Assembly: GCA_963825075.1 (NCBI GenBank)
Contig: CAWGRX010000036.1
Location: 248,001 to 312,000 of the forward strand
Origin: CAWAVN01 sp963825075
Lineage (GTDB): Bacteria; Planctomycetota; Planctomycetia; Planctomycetales; Planctomycetaceae
DNA length: 64,000 nt
Direction: 5' to 3'
Shown here: piece after piece, positions 36,880-46,202 of the stretch
Position numbering within the stretch: the first letter of the stretch is position 1
Layout: each line of letters starts with the position of its first letter
Made by a program: the position numbers and the translations under genes
Notes under the pieces: model-generated
What the model saw: the letters and a program-made list of their open reading frames with translations, nothing else
The model's database searches: none
Told to the model about the DNA's origin: nothing

Positions 36880-38439
36880 TTACACCGCGAGTTCCCGTAA
36901 GTTCTTTGTATTTGTGGTTCTTATGCTCAGAAGACCGGGGAGTGTGCGGCGGCCCTGCGCGGTGAGTTGGTAGCGGTGAGTGCCTTGGACCCGGTAGATC
37001 AGTTTGTGGTCGCGCAACAGTCGCCCCGTCTTGGCCGGATCCCGCCGAGTTTGCGCCGGATCATGACTTTCACCAAACAGGAGAACCCGCACTTGGCGGT
37101 TGCGAAAACCATGAATCGCGAACTCCCCGCGCAACAGGCATTCCGCCAGGCGGGCGTCTTCTCCCACCAAAGGGTGCAGACCGCGACTGCGATGGCCCCG
37201 GCTCACCACGGGCTGGGACAACGGTTCCAGGACTTGGCTCAACGGCGTCGTGGAATCCACAGCGGCCAACGACTCCAAGTACCGGCGGTTCGAGGCTTGG
37301 GATGCCTTCGCCCGCGCGGGCAACTCCACCACGCCTTTCCGCATTTTTCGCAGCGACTTGGGACCGTCCGGGTCCGTTTCGCTGGCGCGGTACACCTGGA
37401 AGTCTCCGGGATCGTTAATCGTCGTTTCCACCCGCAGCACCGAGCCTTGCTTGTCGTACATCTTGATCGAGTTGGCCTTCAGGCGATGTTTGATCCGCGT
37501 CCCCTCCGGCCGCGTTTTCAGATCGCTGACCACCTCGCCCTGGAAGTGGCCGGGGACCTCGCCCGATGCGTTCGTCTTCTTCCCCAAAAACCGGAGCACG
37601 TCGGAACTGCCGAAGGTCGTGATGGCGTGATGCAGCAGCGCGGGATACAACGTCTCCAACGCCGCGGGCGAACGGAACATCACATCGCTGGCCCATTCCG
37701 TTTCCGCCGCCGACCAGTAATGCGTCAGGGGACGGTCCAGCCAGCGCAACTCGCCCAGCGCCGGGCAGGCCTGTTCCAACAAGCGTTGCAATTCTCCGCT
37801 CCAATCGAACCACGGCTGCGCATCCAACATCTGTTGAGCGGCGGAGACATCTTCCACCCAAGTCAAGCAGTTGTCCCGCCTCCGAAAGCCGATCCCAGCT
37901 TGGGAAAGATCCCGGCACAACCACTCGCGGCCATTCACGCACACGTGCACCGTGAACGGCAACCACGACTGAATCCGCACGTGGCAAAGCCCCCAGACCG
38001 GATGAATGAAGTACAAATACCAGTGCAGACATTTTCGCCGCCGGGAGACCAGATCAATCGTTTTCGTCGCCGCGTCGCGTTGAATCTGGAACGACTGGCA
38101 GGGCTCGACACAACTCAGCACGCACACCAGCCCTTCCGGAGTTTTCTCGCGACGCAACCGTTCCTGCACTAGCGCCTCTTTGGAGAGCGAAGAGGCGGCG
38201 ATGTATTCGATCTTCCGCCCCGCCGCGCCGGCCACGCCTTCGATGGAAGCCTTCAACCGACTCGTGAGATCCAACGAAAACTCCTTAAACTGCTTGAGCA
38301 ACACGTGCTGCAGATTCATCCAAGAAAACAATCCCTGAACCACGGACAACACCCTGAGCGTCCCCCGAAATCGAACGCGATCAAATCCATTCAGAACGCC
38401 GAGTACCTGAGATTCGTGCTTCTTGATAAACTGTTGCAT
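36880..38439 (-). CDS. Uncharacterised 519-aa protein, possibly mobile
   Basis: I chose the ATG at 38439 (MQQFIKKHESQVLGVLNGFDRVRFRGTLR) with GAGGA eight bases upstream; the frame is open to 38511. There is no signal peptide and no membrane segment. The N-terminal half is Arg-rich with HWYLYFIHPVWGLCHVRIQSW; the central part has RPEGTRIKHRLKANSIKMYDKQGSVLRVETTIND; the C-terminal 90 residues look like a winged-helix domain (RRDPAKTGRLLRDHKLIYRVQGTHRYQLTAQGRRTL). From memory similar proteins occur as multi-copy genes in planctomycetes and other environmental bacteria, which would fit a mobile gene, but I see no DDE or serine recombinase motif and no firm terminal repeats. Its neighbours (surE on one side) are unrelated. 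Confidence 0.6.
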   Translation of the reverse strand: MQQFIKKHESQVLGVLNGFDRVRFRGTLRVLSVVQGLFSWMNLQHVLLKQFKEFSLDLTSRLKASIEGVAGAAGRKIEYIAASSLSKEALVQERLRREKTPEGLVCVLSCVEPCQSFQIQRDAATKTIDLVSRRRKCLHWYLYFIHPVWGLCHVRIQSWLPFTVHVCVNGREWLCRDLSQAGIGFRRRDNCLTWVEDVSAAQQMLDAQPWFDWSGELQRLLEQACPALGELRWLDRPLTHYWSAAETEWASDVMFRSPAALETLYPALLHHAITTFGSSDVLRFLGKKTNASGEVPGHFQGEVVSDLKTRPEGTRIKHRLKANSIKMYDKQGSVLRVETTINDPGDFQVYRASETDPDGPKSLRKMRKGVVELPARAKASQASNRRYLESLAAVDSTTPLSQVLEPLSQPVVSRGHRSRGLHPLVGEDARLAECLLRGEFAIHGFRNRQVRVLLFGESHDPAQTRRDPAKTGRLLRDHKLIYRVQGTHRYQLTAQGRRTLPGLLSIRTTNTKNLRELAV

Positions 38440-38586
38440 GGGGTCTGTCCTCAAAAGATGTTGGCGAACATACACCTCCACTCTAATGAAGACAGACTCC
38501 CTTTTCCTCAACTTTGGTTGCGGCTCTGCCGCGCTGTGATCTTCACCAACTCGGATTAACCCACGTTAACCCACGGACGCCACGCG

Positions 38587-39357
38587 GTGCGAATTTTACT
38601 GACCAATGATGATGGGATCCACGCCCCCGGTTTGCGGGCGTTTTATGATGCGCTTATAAGCGCCGGGCATGACGTGCAAGTCGTCGCCCCGGCCCTCGAG
38701 CAAAGCGGGGTCGGGCTGTCCGTGACTTATCTCCATCCCTTGATGGTGGATGAGGAATTTCGAGACGGAAAACATTTCGGCTGGGCGGTCCATGGCAGCC
38801 CGGCCGACTGCGTGAAGCTCGGCATGCTCGAATACTGCCAAGAGCCGCCCGAACTGGTATTGAGCGGGATCAATTCCGGATCGAACGTGGGCATCAACGT
38901 GCTGTATTCCGGCACCGTTGCGGGAGCGATTGAGGGGGCGTTTTACGGCGTGACCTCGATCGCCGTCTCCCAGGCCACCCGCACGCCGCCGGATTACGAC
39001 CGCACGGCGGCCATTGCGGTGGACTTGATCACTCAACTCCTCGCCGCCGGGCCGAAGACCGGGTCGCTGTGGAACCTCAACTTCCCCGAAACCGAACCCG
39101 GCCCGCCCAAGGGCGTCAAAGTGGTGAGCATGGGCGTCAAACGCCACGCGGACGTGATGGAAAAACGCGAAGACCCCCGCGGTCGGCCTTACTTCTGGAG
39201 CGGGCTCGACCCCATCAAAAACCACGCGATGGACCCCGGCACTGATTTGAAAGAAATCACCGAAGGCTACATCACCCTCACCCCGCTGCACTTCGACCTC
39301 ACCGAGCGGCAAACGGTCCAAGATCTAGAACAACAGGAGTGGCGACTGACGACTTGA
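38587..39357 (+). CDS. surE: 5'/3'-nucleotidase SurE
   Basis: A 256-residue protein with a GTG start. SurE hydrolyses nucleoside monophosphates and short polyphosphates. The signature is complete: ILLTNDDGIHAPGL with the metal-binding Asp pair at 8-9, VVAPALEQSGVGLSVT with the Ser near 40, GSPADCVKLG, and VLSGINSGSNVGINVLYSGTVAGAIEG with the metal-binding Asn. The length is normal. The start lies 148 bases from the start of the divergently transcribed uncharacterised gene, with the tandem 'ttaacccacg' pair just upstream. Confidence 0.93.
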   Translation: MRILLTNDDGIHAPGLRAFYDALISAGHDVQVVAPALEQSGVGLSVTYLHPLMVDEEFRDGKHFGWAVHGSPADCVKLGMLEYCQEPPELVLSGINSGSNVGINVLYSGTVAGAIEGAFYGVTSIAVSQATRTPPDYDRTAAIAVDLITQLLAAGPKTGSLWNLNFPETEPGPPKGVKVVSMGVKRHADVMEKREDPRGRPYFWSGLDPIKNHAMDPGTDLKEITEGYITLTPLHFDLTERQTVQDLEQQEWRLTT

Positions 39358-39445
39358 GATTGTCCGGCCGCGGGACGACGGACGCGAAATGGTTTTTGGG
39401 GATAACCGGCCAGCTTACACTGGCCGCTCGCCTTCCTTGTTGTGC

Positions 39446-41614
39446 TCAATGCACCAGAATAAACTCATTCGAGTTCAAAAAGGCCCAGAAGATGTCTTGC
39501 AGGGCTTCGACGCCCGCGCGGGGATTGTTGGCCGCGGCAGTTCGGCGGAGTTTGAGGAGCTTTCGAGCCGCGGCGAGTTCCTGGGGAGTCGGCTGGCGGG
39601 ATAACGCCGCGACGCAGAGCCGGCGGATTTTGTCCATCTCGCTGCCGGGACCGTAGAGCACGGTCGCGAAATAAGTGCCCTGTTTGGGGCGAACCGCTTG
39701 CTCCACCAACTCGCTATTCATCAACAACAGCGCCTGCGGGACGGTGCCCTCGAACCGGGTTTCTTCATCGTTTTCTTCCGTCTCGAAAGCGGTCACAAAT
39801 TGCTGGAGCCACGACCTGCCGCTGCTTTTGAATGTCCTCCCAACTCGAACCCGCGGCCATTTGGGCTTTGGTGGCGACCAGCAGCGAATCGTAAAGCTGC
39901 TCCGCCGTCATCGAGCGGACATACATCCGGCTGAACAACGGCGTCTCGCCGATGGACGGGTCGTCGCGGCCGTTGCCTCGGGAAAACCGGCTGGTCCGCT
40001 GATAGGGATCGGACAGGCAAATCCAGCGGATGAGCTGCTTCACGTCGTAGCCGCTTTGGATGAACTCGTCGGCGAGCCGATCCAAGAGATCGGGATGCGA
40101 AGGCGAGTTGTGCGGCCCCATATCGTCCACCGGCCGGGTGAATCCATAGCCGAAGAAGTGCGCCCAGGTGCGGTTGACCATCGCCTTCGCGAGTTGGGCC
40201 CTTTCGCCGGTGGTCATCAACTCGGCCAATTCCCGCCGGCGGTTGACGTTCGGCTGCGGACTGACTTTGACGCCGGCGAACCGGGGATATGCCGTGTGCA
40301 TCACGCCGTGGAGGTCTTCATAGAACGTCGGCCCGCCTTCGGGTTTGGAGACCAAGGCCCGCGTCATCCGCGACTCGCCGCCGGGCAGTTCGACCCGCCG
40401 GCGTTCGATGTCGGTCTGCTGAAAGAAGCTGTTGAGTTCCCAGAACTCGCTTTGCTCCGATTCGTTCCAGGGATGCTTATGGCACTGCGTGCATTGGACT
40501 TGCCGGCACAGAAACAACCGGGCGGTGATGGCCGTCGCGGGCACGGCCTGGTTGTTGAGATGAGCCAGGAGAAACCCCGACGCTCCGTTTTCTTCGGCCG
40601 GGCCTTCGGCGGAGACTAGATTGTAAACCACTTCGCTCCAGGGCCGATTGCGGGCGAAACTTTCCCGGAGGAAATGATGCACCGCGAACCGGTCCACTTT
40701 CCGCTGGGTGGACCGCCCCACCAAGAGATTCGTCCACACCGTCGCGAAATGGCGGACGTAGGCGGGATCGTCCAGAAGTTCGCTGACTATGATCGCCCGC
40801 TTGTTCTCACGGGTGTCCTTGAGGAAATCCTCCACCACATTCGGGGGCGGGATGTGGCCGACCAGATCGAGATGCACCCGGCGGATCCACTCGGCATCGT
40901 CGGCAACGGGCGACGGCGCAAGTTCGGCCGCCTCCCAGCCGTATTGGAATAACTGTTGACAGCCGCCACCACCGCGGCTTCCGATCCGTGCCGGGGTTTC
41001 GGCTTCTCCACTCCAACATTCGGTCCAACCCGATGCGGCGACCCGTTCGGAGCGCTGGGACGCGGGGCACCACGCGGCGAATGCTCGGCAATCGCCGGCC
41101 AGGGATCTTCGTTTAGCGAGTCCGTCTTTTTGACCGCGACCAACGGCAGCACGTTCTTGGGGGAATGTTTCTGTTCCGGCTGTTCTTTTGGCGGAGGCAA
41201 AGGCTTCGATGAATTCGTCTTGTTTGCGAGGTGGGAGTCCGCCGTTTCAATTCGGAAAACGCCGCTCCACCAAAGGCCCAAGCCTGCAAACAACAAGACG
41301 GCAAGAGCCAAGAGGCTTTGTTTCGCCTGAAAGAGACGCCGACGGGAAGACGACGTTGAAGGCGCAATCGCCGCAGGTTTTCCATTCCCTTCGGCGGGGA
41401 TTGGCGTGGATTCTCCGGCGAGGGCGGTGTCCCAATACAGGGAGCCGTGGAGTTCAATATAGTCGCGGTAGATCCGGCGGGCGGAAGCATCGGTGAGGAC
41501 CAACGCTTCCAGCCGCTCGGTTTCCGCCTCGCTGAGACGGTCTTCGCAGAGGCTCTCCAGGAGCGTCCACAGTTCGTGTCGCGGATCGGAAAATCGGCTT
41601 TTTGGGGAGATCAT
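39446..41614 (-). CDS. FecR-like N-terminus fused to DUF1549/DUF1553, interrupted by two frameshifts
   Basis: Start at 41614, overlapping the sigma factor stop by four bases (ATGA). Residues 1-60 (HELWTLLESLCEDRLSEAETERLEALVLTDASARRIYRDYIELHGSL) match the N-terminus of planctomycete FecR-type anti-sigma proteins; a membrane segment follows (SLLALAVLLFAGLGLWWSGVF), then a Pro/Lys linker. The frame is lost near 40955, where one missing C would give AAVNQLFQYGWEAAELAPS, the DUF1549 start; DUF1549 continues (AEWIRRVHLDLVGHIPP, VQCTQCHKHPWN with a CxxCH) into DUF1553. A second frame loss at 39813-39820 (one extra G) is followed by WLQQFVTAFETEEND and the end at 39446. Corrected length 722 residues. 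The paralogue at 43979 supports both repairs. Confidence 0.8.
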
Positions 41615-42159
41615 GGCCCGGTCTCCGCGTTAAGTTCGCGATTGATGCACTCGAGCAACGTCCGGCGAATGCGCCCTAGGGATTGATAAACCGAATTGAC
41701 CGGCCGCTCCAAAAACTCCGCGAGGCTAGTGCCGGTTTCGCCCGGCGTGTAGCGGCGTTCGATGAGTTCGCGGTCTTTCGTCCGCAACTTGCCGAGGCAT
41801 CTCATCAACGCCTCCCGGCGGGCTTCCCAGTGTTCGCCATCGCCCGTGCCCTCCTCCGCGAACTGCTCGACGAAACCGTCGCTGAACCTGAGCTTGTCAT
41901 TCTGGTTTCTTTCCCGGTATTTCAGAATTTCATATTTGGCGATCTGCGAGGCCCAGGCCAGGAAGTTCGTGCCCCGCGTGAATTGCGCGAACTTCCGCCA
42001 GATGACGATGTTCGTCTCCTGCAGAATCTCTTCGGCTTCCACGGGATTGGGCACCCGCGTGAGCAGGTACAAAAACAACGGCCGCTGATAGCGCGTAAAC
42101 AACCGCACGAACTCCTCGTCCGGGGGAGAGAAGGTAGCGGGGTTGGAGTTCGACGACAT
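41611..42159 (-). CDS. ECF sigma factor
   Basis: A 182-residue ECF sigma factor with region 2 (EFVRLFTRYQRPLFLYLLTRVPNPVEAEEILQETNIVIWRKF, with NFLAWASQIAKYEILKYRER) and region 4 (LRTKDRELIERRYTPGETGTSLAEFLERPVNSVYQSLGRIRRTLLECI). The start at the ATG at 42159 (MSSNSNP) is preferred; the longer frame upstream translates repeated CAATGACCAAGC units. Its stop overlaps the next gene's start by four bases, so the two are translationally coupled. In planctomycetes such sigma factors pair with FecR-like anti-sigma proteins; here that function is fused to DUF1549/DUF1553. Confidence 0.9.
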   Translation of the reverse strand: MSSNSNPATFSPPDEEFVRLFTRYQRPLFLYLLTRVPNPVEAEEILQETNIVIWRKFAQFTRGTNFLAWASQIAKYEILKYRERNQNDKLRFSDGFVEQFAEEGTGDGEHWEARREALMRCLGKLRTKDRELIERRYTPGETGTSLAEFLERPVNSVYQSLGRIRRTLLECINRELNAETGP

Positions 42160-42167
42160 TTGGGGAA

Positions 42168-42230
42168 ATCCCAATGACCAAGCACCAATCGCGAATGACC
42201 AATGACCAAGCACCAATGACCAAGCAAATC
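42168..42230. repeat. Short tandem repeats CCAATGACCAAGCA
   Basis: A 60-base tract of about four irregular units of the pattern ccaatgaccaagcac lies directly upstream of the sigma factor start. Similar low-complexity tracts are known from other planctomycete genomes. Confidence 0.6.
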
Positions 42231-42340
42231 AGGCGAGCGGGACCAACCTTCGGTCGGTGCCCGCTTCAGCCGGCGGGTCTCGTTGAATGGTAAACCGGTT
42301 TGATTTTATGAGAAAAATACGTTTAGAGAAAATCGACAAA

Positions 42341-42372
42341 GAGGCGGGGAATCACGCGTGATTCCCCGCCTC
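42341..42372. terminator. Perfect 32-bp palindrome, probable terminator or operator
   Basis: The block from gaggcggggaatcacg to its exact complement cgtgattccccgcctc has perfect dyad symmetry. It lies between the minus-strand DUF1501 gene and the sigma gene, about 250 bases beyond the DUF1501 stop. On the minus strand it is followed by tttgtcgattttctctaaac, a T-rich run, so it could end transcription of the DUF1549-DUF1501 operon. Confidence 0.5.
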
Positions 42373-42573
42373 CTGGCCCGCACCGTCAGGGAACGCTAGT
42401 CAGGACCGATTGATTGGAAAGACCAAAGCGGCACGTTCCCATCTCGCGTGCTCGGGTTCGGGCCAGGATATTTTCGTTCTGTGGTTTGATGACAAATATG
42501 AGCGGCCGGGGACCCTCTGGGTGGCTAGCCGCCGATTTTGAATTTGCGAATCGTGCCCGAATCGCCGGGCGAA

Positions 42574-42620
42574 AACCGGGGCGGACCACCCTGCGGGCGG
42601 TGCCCCCCCCTGCGGCTAAT
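42574..42620 (-). repeat. GC-rich dispersed element, copy 2
   Basis: Nearly identical to 1156-1200 (two extra C, one substitution) and again placed directly after the stop codon of a minus-strand gene, here one base away. The repetition of position and orientation suggests a shared role at transcript ends or a preferred insertion site. Confidence 0.65.
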
Positions 42621-42621
42621 G

Positions 42622-43890
42622 TCAGCCGATGAGTTCTTTGATGGGCGTGCCCCCGTTGGCGAGCCGCATCGGGCGGCCGTTTTTCGAGGTGTGCACGGTG
42701 TCGATGGGAATGCCCAGGGAGTAGGCCACGGTGGCCCAGATGTCGCCGGGCAGGTAGCTCTTGCCGACGACCGAGGTGCCGTCAGCGTCGGTTTCGCCGA
42801 TGGCCTGACCGTTCCGCAGTCCGCCGCCGCCCATCATCACGCTCCAACTGGCGGCCCAGTGGTCGCGGCCGACATTCTGGTTGATCCGCGGCGTGCGGGC
42901 GAACTCGCCCATCCACACCAGCGTCGTGTGTTCGAGCAGGCCCCGCGAGCGCAGGTCCTGCACCAAGGCGGAGATGCCCTGATCGAGATCCGGCAGCTTC
43001 TGCGTGCGGAGGTTGTTAAACACATCGTTGTGCAAGTCCCAACCGCCCATGTTGACCTCCACGAAGGGCACGCCGGTTTCGACAAGCCGGCGGGCCATGA
43101 GCAAGCCTTTGCCGAAGTTGTTGTTGCCGTAGGCTTCGAGGACTTCGGGCTTTTCGTCAGCGACTTTGAAGGCGGCCATCTGATCGGAGGTCATCAGGTT
43201 GACGGCTTTCTCGTACACTTCGCGGTGGGCTTTGGGAGTCTCGCCGCGCTTGGAATTGATGAAGTTGGACTCGACGACATCGAGCATCGCCAGCCGTTGG
43301 TTGAGCCGGCCTTTGCTCAAGTCCATCTTGGCGTTTTTGATGTTGCCGTTGGAATCCACATCGAACGGAGCATGGGTCATGCCCATGTAGCCCGGGCTGC
43401 CGGCTCCACCGCCGATGGACACGAATGCGGGGATTTCCAGGTGGGGGCGTTTTTTGCCGACCTCGTAGCTGACGACCGAACCGAACGTGGGATGCACAAC
43501 CGTGGGGTTGGGGACGAAGGACGTGTGCATGAAGTAGCGGCCGCGGCCGTGGTCGGCTTCGCGGGTGCTCATCGACCGCACGATGGACAGATCCTGAAAT
43601 TGCATCGCGGTTTTGGGCATGTGCTCGCTGATCTGCACGCCGGGGGCTTTGGTGTTGATCGGCTTGAACTCCCCGCCGTTCTTGCTACCGGGCTTGAGAT
43701 CCCAAATGTCGATCGTGGGAGGCCCGCCGCCCATCCACATCAGGATGCAAGCTTTCTGGTTCTTCTTGACTTCCGCCGCATGGGTTTGCAGATGTGAGAG
43801 GAAGTTCAGGGCCGGCACCGTCGCCGCCGCGGTCGCCATGTGCTGCATGAAATGCCGACGGGACATGTCGTTCGGGATGCTCAAATTCAT
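42622..43890 (-). CDS. DUF1501 protein with Tat-type N-terminus
   Basis: A 422-residue protein of the sulfatase-like DUF1501 family. The N-terminus SRRHFMQHMATAAATVPAL is a twin-arginine-type leader. Conserved boxes follow: ACILMWMGGGPPTIDIWDLKPG, DHGRGRYFMHTSF, GNNNFGKGLLMARRLVETGVPFVEVNMGGWDLHND, and LVWMGEFARTPRIN…GRDHW with the family's H-W ending. A GGAG site precedes the ATG. It lies 88 bases downstream of the DUF1549/DUF1553 gene; the two occur together throughout planctomycetes and are thought to act as a pair in the periplasm, though the reaction is unknown. Confidence 0.92.
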   Translation of the reverse strand: MNLSIPNDMSRRHFMQHMATAAATVPALNFLSHLQTHAAEVKKNQKACILMWMGGGPPTIDIWDLKPGSKNGGEFKPINTKAPGVQISEHMPKTAMQFQDLSIVRSMSTREADHGRGRYFMHTSFVPNPTVVHPTFGSVVSYEVGKKRPHLEIPAFVSIGGGAGSPGYMGMTHAPFDVDSNGNIKNAKMDLSKGRLNQRLAMLDVVESNFINSKRGETPKAHREVYEKAVNLMTSDQMAAFKVADEKPEVLEAYGNNNFGKGLLMARRLVETGVPFVEVNMGGWDLHNDVFNNLRTQKLPDLDQGISALVQDLRSRGLLEHTTLVWMGEFARTPRINQNVGRDHWAASWSVMMGGGGLRNGQAIGETDADGTSVVGKSYLPGDIWATVAYSLGIPIDTVHTSKNGRPMRLANGGTPIKELIG

Positions 43891-43978
43891 GGGTTACTCC
43901 AGATCAGAAGTCAGTGGGCAGAAGTCAGGGTTATGTCAGTTGTGTCTTGGCGAGCCGAGTAAGCGGCCGGGTAATAAG

Positions 43979-45631
43979 TTAGTGATTCAAGATAAACTCA
44001 TTCGCGTTCAACAGCGCCCAGAACAAGTCTTCGTAGGCCCAGAGTTTGTTGGGATACCGGCGGACGATTTCATCGAATTTCTTCAACTCGGTGCGGGTCG
44101 GTTTGCGGCCCAGGACCGACTCGTAAAGCTGGTTGATCTTGGCCATGTCGTTGCCCCGGCTGGCCAGCACGGTGTTCAGATACGTGCCTTTGTCGGTGCT
44201 GATGGCGTTTTTGACAAGCTCGCTGTTCATCATCATCAGGGCTTGCGGGATGGTGCCGTTGAACGTGGTCGCTTCGTCGGCTTCGTCGGTGTCGAAGGCG
44301 ACGACGAACTGCTGCATCCACTCCTGTTTCTTTTTGTCGGCTTCGGACCAACTGGACCGCCCGGCTTTGTGGGCTTCGGTGGCGATAATCAGCGAATCGT
44401 AAAGCTGTTCGGGCGACATGGTTTTGATGTACATGTGGCTGAAAAGCGGAACTTCCCCCGCCGCCGGGTTGTCGATTTCGTTGTGCCGACCCATGCGGCT
44501 GGTGAGGTGGTAGGCTTCGCTGTTGGTGATCCAGCGGACGAGCTGTTTCACGTCGTACCGGCTTTTGACGAACTCCACGGCCAGCCGGTCCAAAAGTTCG
44601 GGATGGGTCGCGGCTTTGTGGGGGCCCATGTCATCCACGGGCGTGGTGAAGCCGTAGCCCATGAAATGGCTCCACATGCGGTTCACGAACGCCTTGGCGA
44701 TCCATGGCTCGTCGCCTTGGGTCATCAACTTGGCCAACTCTTCCCGGCGGTTGACGCCCGAGCCTTCGGGAACGCTTTCGTCGAAGAATTTCGGATAGGC
44801 GACTTTCATTTCGCCGCTGCGGCGCTCGAAGAACACCGGCCCCGAAAAATCCTTGCGGACGAGGCTGACGTATTTGTCTTGCATCCGGCCGGTTTTCGGG
44901 TTGTATTCCCGCTCCACCTCTTTTGCGACTTGGCGGAAGAAACTGTTGAATTGCCAGAACTGGTCCTGCTCCCATTTGTTGAAGGGATGGTCGTGGCATT
45001 GGGTACACTGGACTTGAATACCCATAAACAGCCGGGTCGTCTTAGCGGTGGCCTGCACGCCGTCATCCGGCATTTGCATCTGGGCGAGCAGATAGTTCAC
45101 GGCTCCTTCGCGGTCGTGCCGGCCTTCGGCGGAGACCACATCGTACACAATCTGATCCCAAGGCCGATTCTCGTGGAAAGCCCGCAGATAGAAGCGGTAC
45201 ATGTCGTCCCGGCTGTAGGGCATGCGGTTCCCGCGGCGCGGCGCCTTCCGGCCGACTGAGAGGTTCGTCCAAATCGTGGCGAAGTTCCGCTCGTAACTGG
45301 GATCGTCCAAGAGTTTTTCGATCAGCTTGGACCGCTTGGTGCGATCTCTTTCGGCCAAGAACTCTTCCACCACCTCGGCCGGCGGAATGTGCCCCGCGAT
45401 GTCGAGATAGGCCCGGCGGAGCCATTCTTCATCCTCGGCGGCTTCGGAAGGTTTGATTTCGTTGTCCGTCCAGCCCTGCCGGATTCGCTCGTTGATGTAA
45501 TCCACAATCGCCGACGACGAACCCGCAGCCGGCCGAACGCCGTTATCGTCGGCGGCTTGGACACAAGTGTTGATTGAGAATACGGTTGAGGCCAACAAAA
45601 ACAAAGCTGCTGCCCGCCAAGACCATTTCAT
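43979..45631 (-). CDS. DUF1549/DUF1553 protein with CxxCH motif
   Basis: A 550-residue secreted protein. I chose the ATG at 45631, preceded by GGAGGA; a signal peptide follows (RAAALFLLASTVFSINTCVQAA). DUF1549 covers about 40-230 (EEWLRRAYLDIAGHIPPAEVVEEFL, TIWTNLSVGRKAPRRG) and contains VQCTQCHDHPFNKWEQDQFW, a CxxCH that may bind heme. DUF1553 covers about 265-540 (RREELAKLMTQGDEPWIAKAFVNRMWSHFMGYGFTTPVDDMGPHKAATHPELLDRLA, SPEQLYDSLIIATEA). It is the first gene of an operon with DUF1501. The pair is proposed in the literature to belong to planctomycete-specific periplasmic oxidation systems, but no reaction is established. Confidence 0.93.
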   Translation of the reverse strand: MKWSWRAAALFLLASTVFSINTCVQAADDNGVRPAAGSSSAIVDYINERIRQGWTDNEIKPSEAAEDEEWLRRAYLDIAGHIPPAEVVEEFLAERDRTKRSKLIEKLLDDPSYERNFATIWTNLSVGRKAPRRGNRMPYSRDDMYRFYLRAFHENRPWDQIVYDVVSAEGRHDREGAVNYLLAQMQMPDDGVQATAKTTRLFMGIQVQCTQCHDHPFNKWEQDQFWQFNSFFRQVAKEVEREYNPKTGRMQDKYVSLVRKDFSGPVFFERRSGEMKVAYPKFFDESVPEGSGVNRREELAKLMTQGDEPWIAKAFVNRMWSHFMGYGFTTPVDDMGPHKAATHPELLDRLAVEFVKSRYDVKQLVRWITNSEAYHLTSRMGRHNEIDNPAAGEVPLFSHMYIKTMSPEQLYDSLIIATEAHKAGRSSWSEADKKKQEWMQQFVVAFDTDEADEATTFNGTIPQALMMMNSELVKNAISTDKGTYLNTVLASRGNDMAKINQLYESVLGRKPTRTELKKFDEIVRRYPNKLWAYEDLFWALLNANEFILNH

Positions 45632-46202
45632 ATTCAGTTCCTCCAGACAATTTTTTCGGCAAGGTAGAGATCGGGAAGCCCGCCAATTCACAACCTCACT
45701 ACTAATACACCCGCGGAATCGGGAAAACCTTCGTCGGTTTTTCAGGTTTTTTTGGTGGCCCGAAAAGCTCTGATTCGCAACTCCTCAATTGGAAAGCGGT
45801 TACGCAAAGCGGCTTCTCCGAGTTTTTTCGGAGTTTGGGACAATTGCGGGGGTTTGGCTTCCTTTCATCATATCAGATCGAGGGGGCGAAGATACAATCT
45901 GGATTCCAAATTGAGCCGGAATTTGGAGGTTTCACGCGCCGAGACCGCGGTCACCGGGCAGAAGGCAGAGAATCGCGCGGCTTGAAGTTTGCGCAGTGAC
46001 TAATCAAAGGCACACAGCCCTCTGGAATTCCCGATTCGATTCGGGTAGGATGGGCCGCGATTTCTGTTTATTCCAGCGGTGAATTCTCCACCAAATACAA
46101 GAAATTGTGGGAACTGGTTTGGTGCAGTCTGCATCAAAGACCTTTTCCTTGATTCCTTTCTCATTTTTCTCTCCACCTCGAAAACTTGGAGAACTCAGGC
46201 CC
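45632..46202. other. Divergent intergenic region
   Basis: About 570 bases between the divergent DUF1549 and SHD1 genes. It must hold promoters for both, but no near-consensus pair stands out. AT-rich tracts occur at 45720-45760 and 46130-46180. A short dyad ccgattcgattcgg lies at 46030-46043. No gene is supported. Confidence 0.4.

Noticed and set aside
36880..38439. Known transposase or integrase
   Set aside because: No DDE, HUH or serine/tyrosine recombinase motif is visible; I kept it as uncharacterised.
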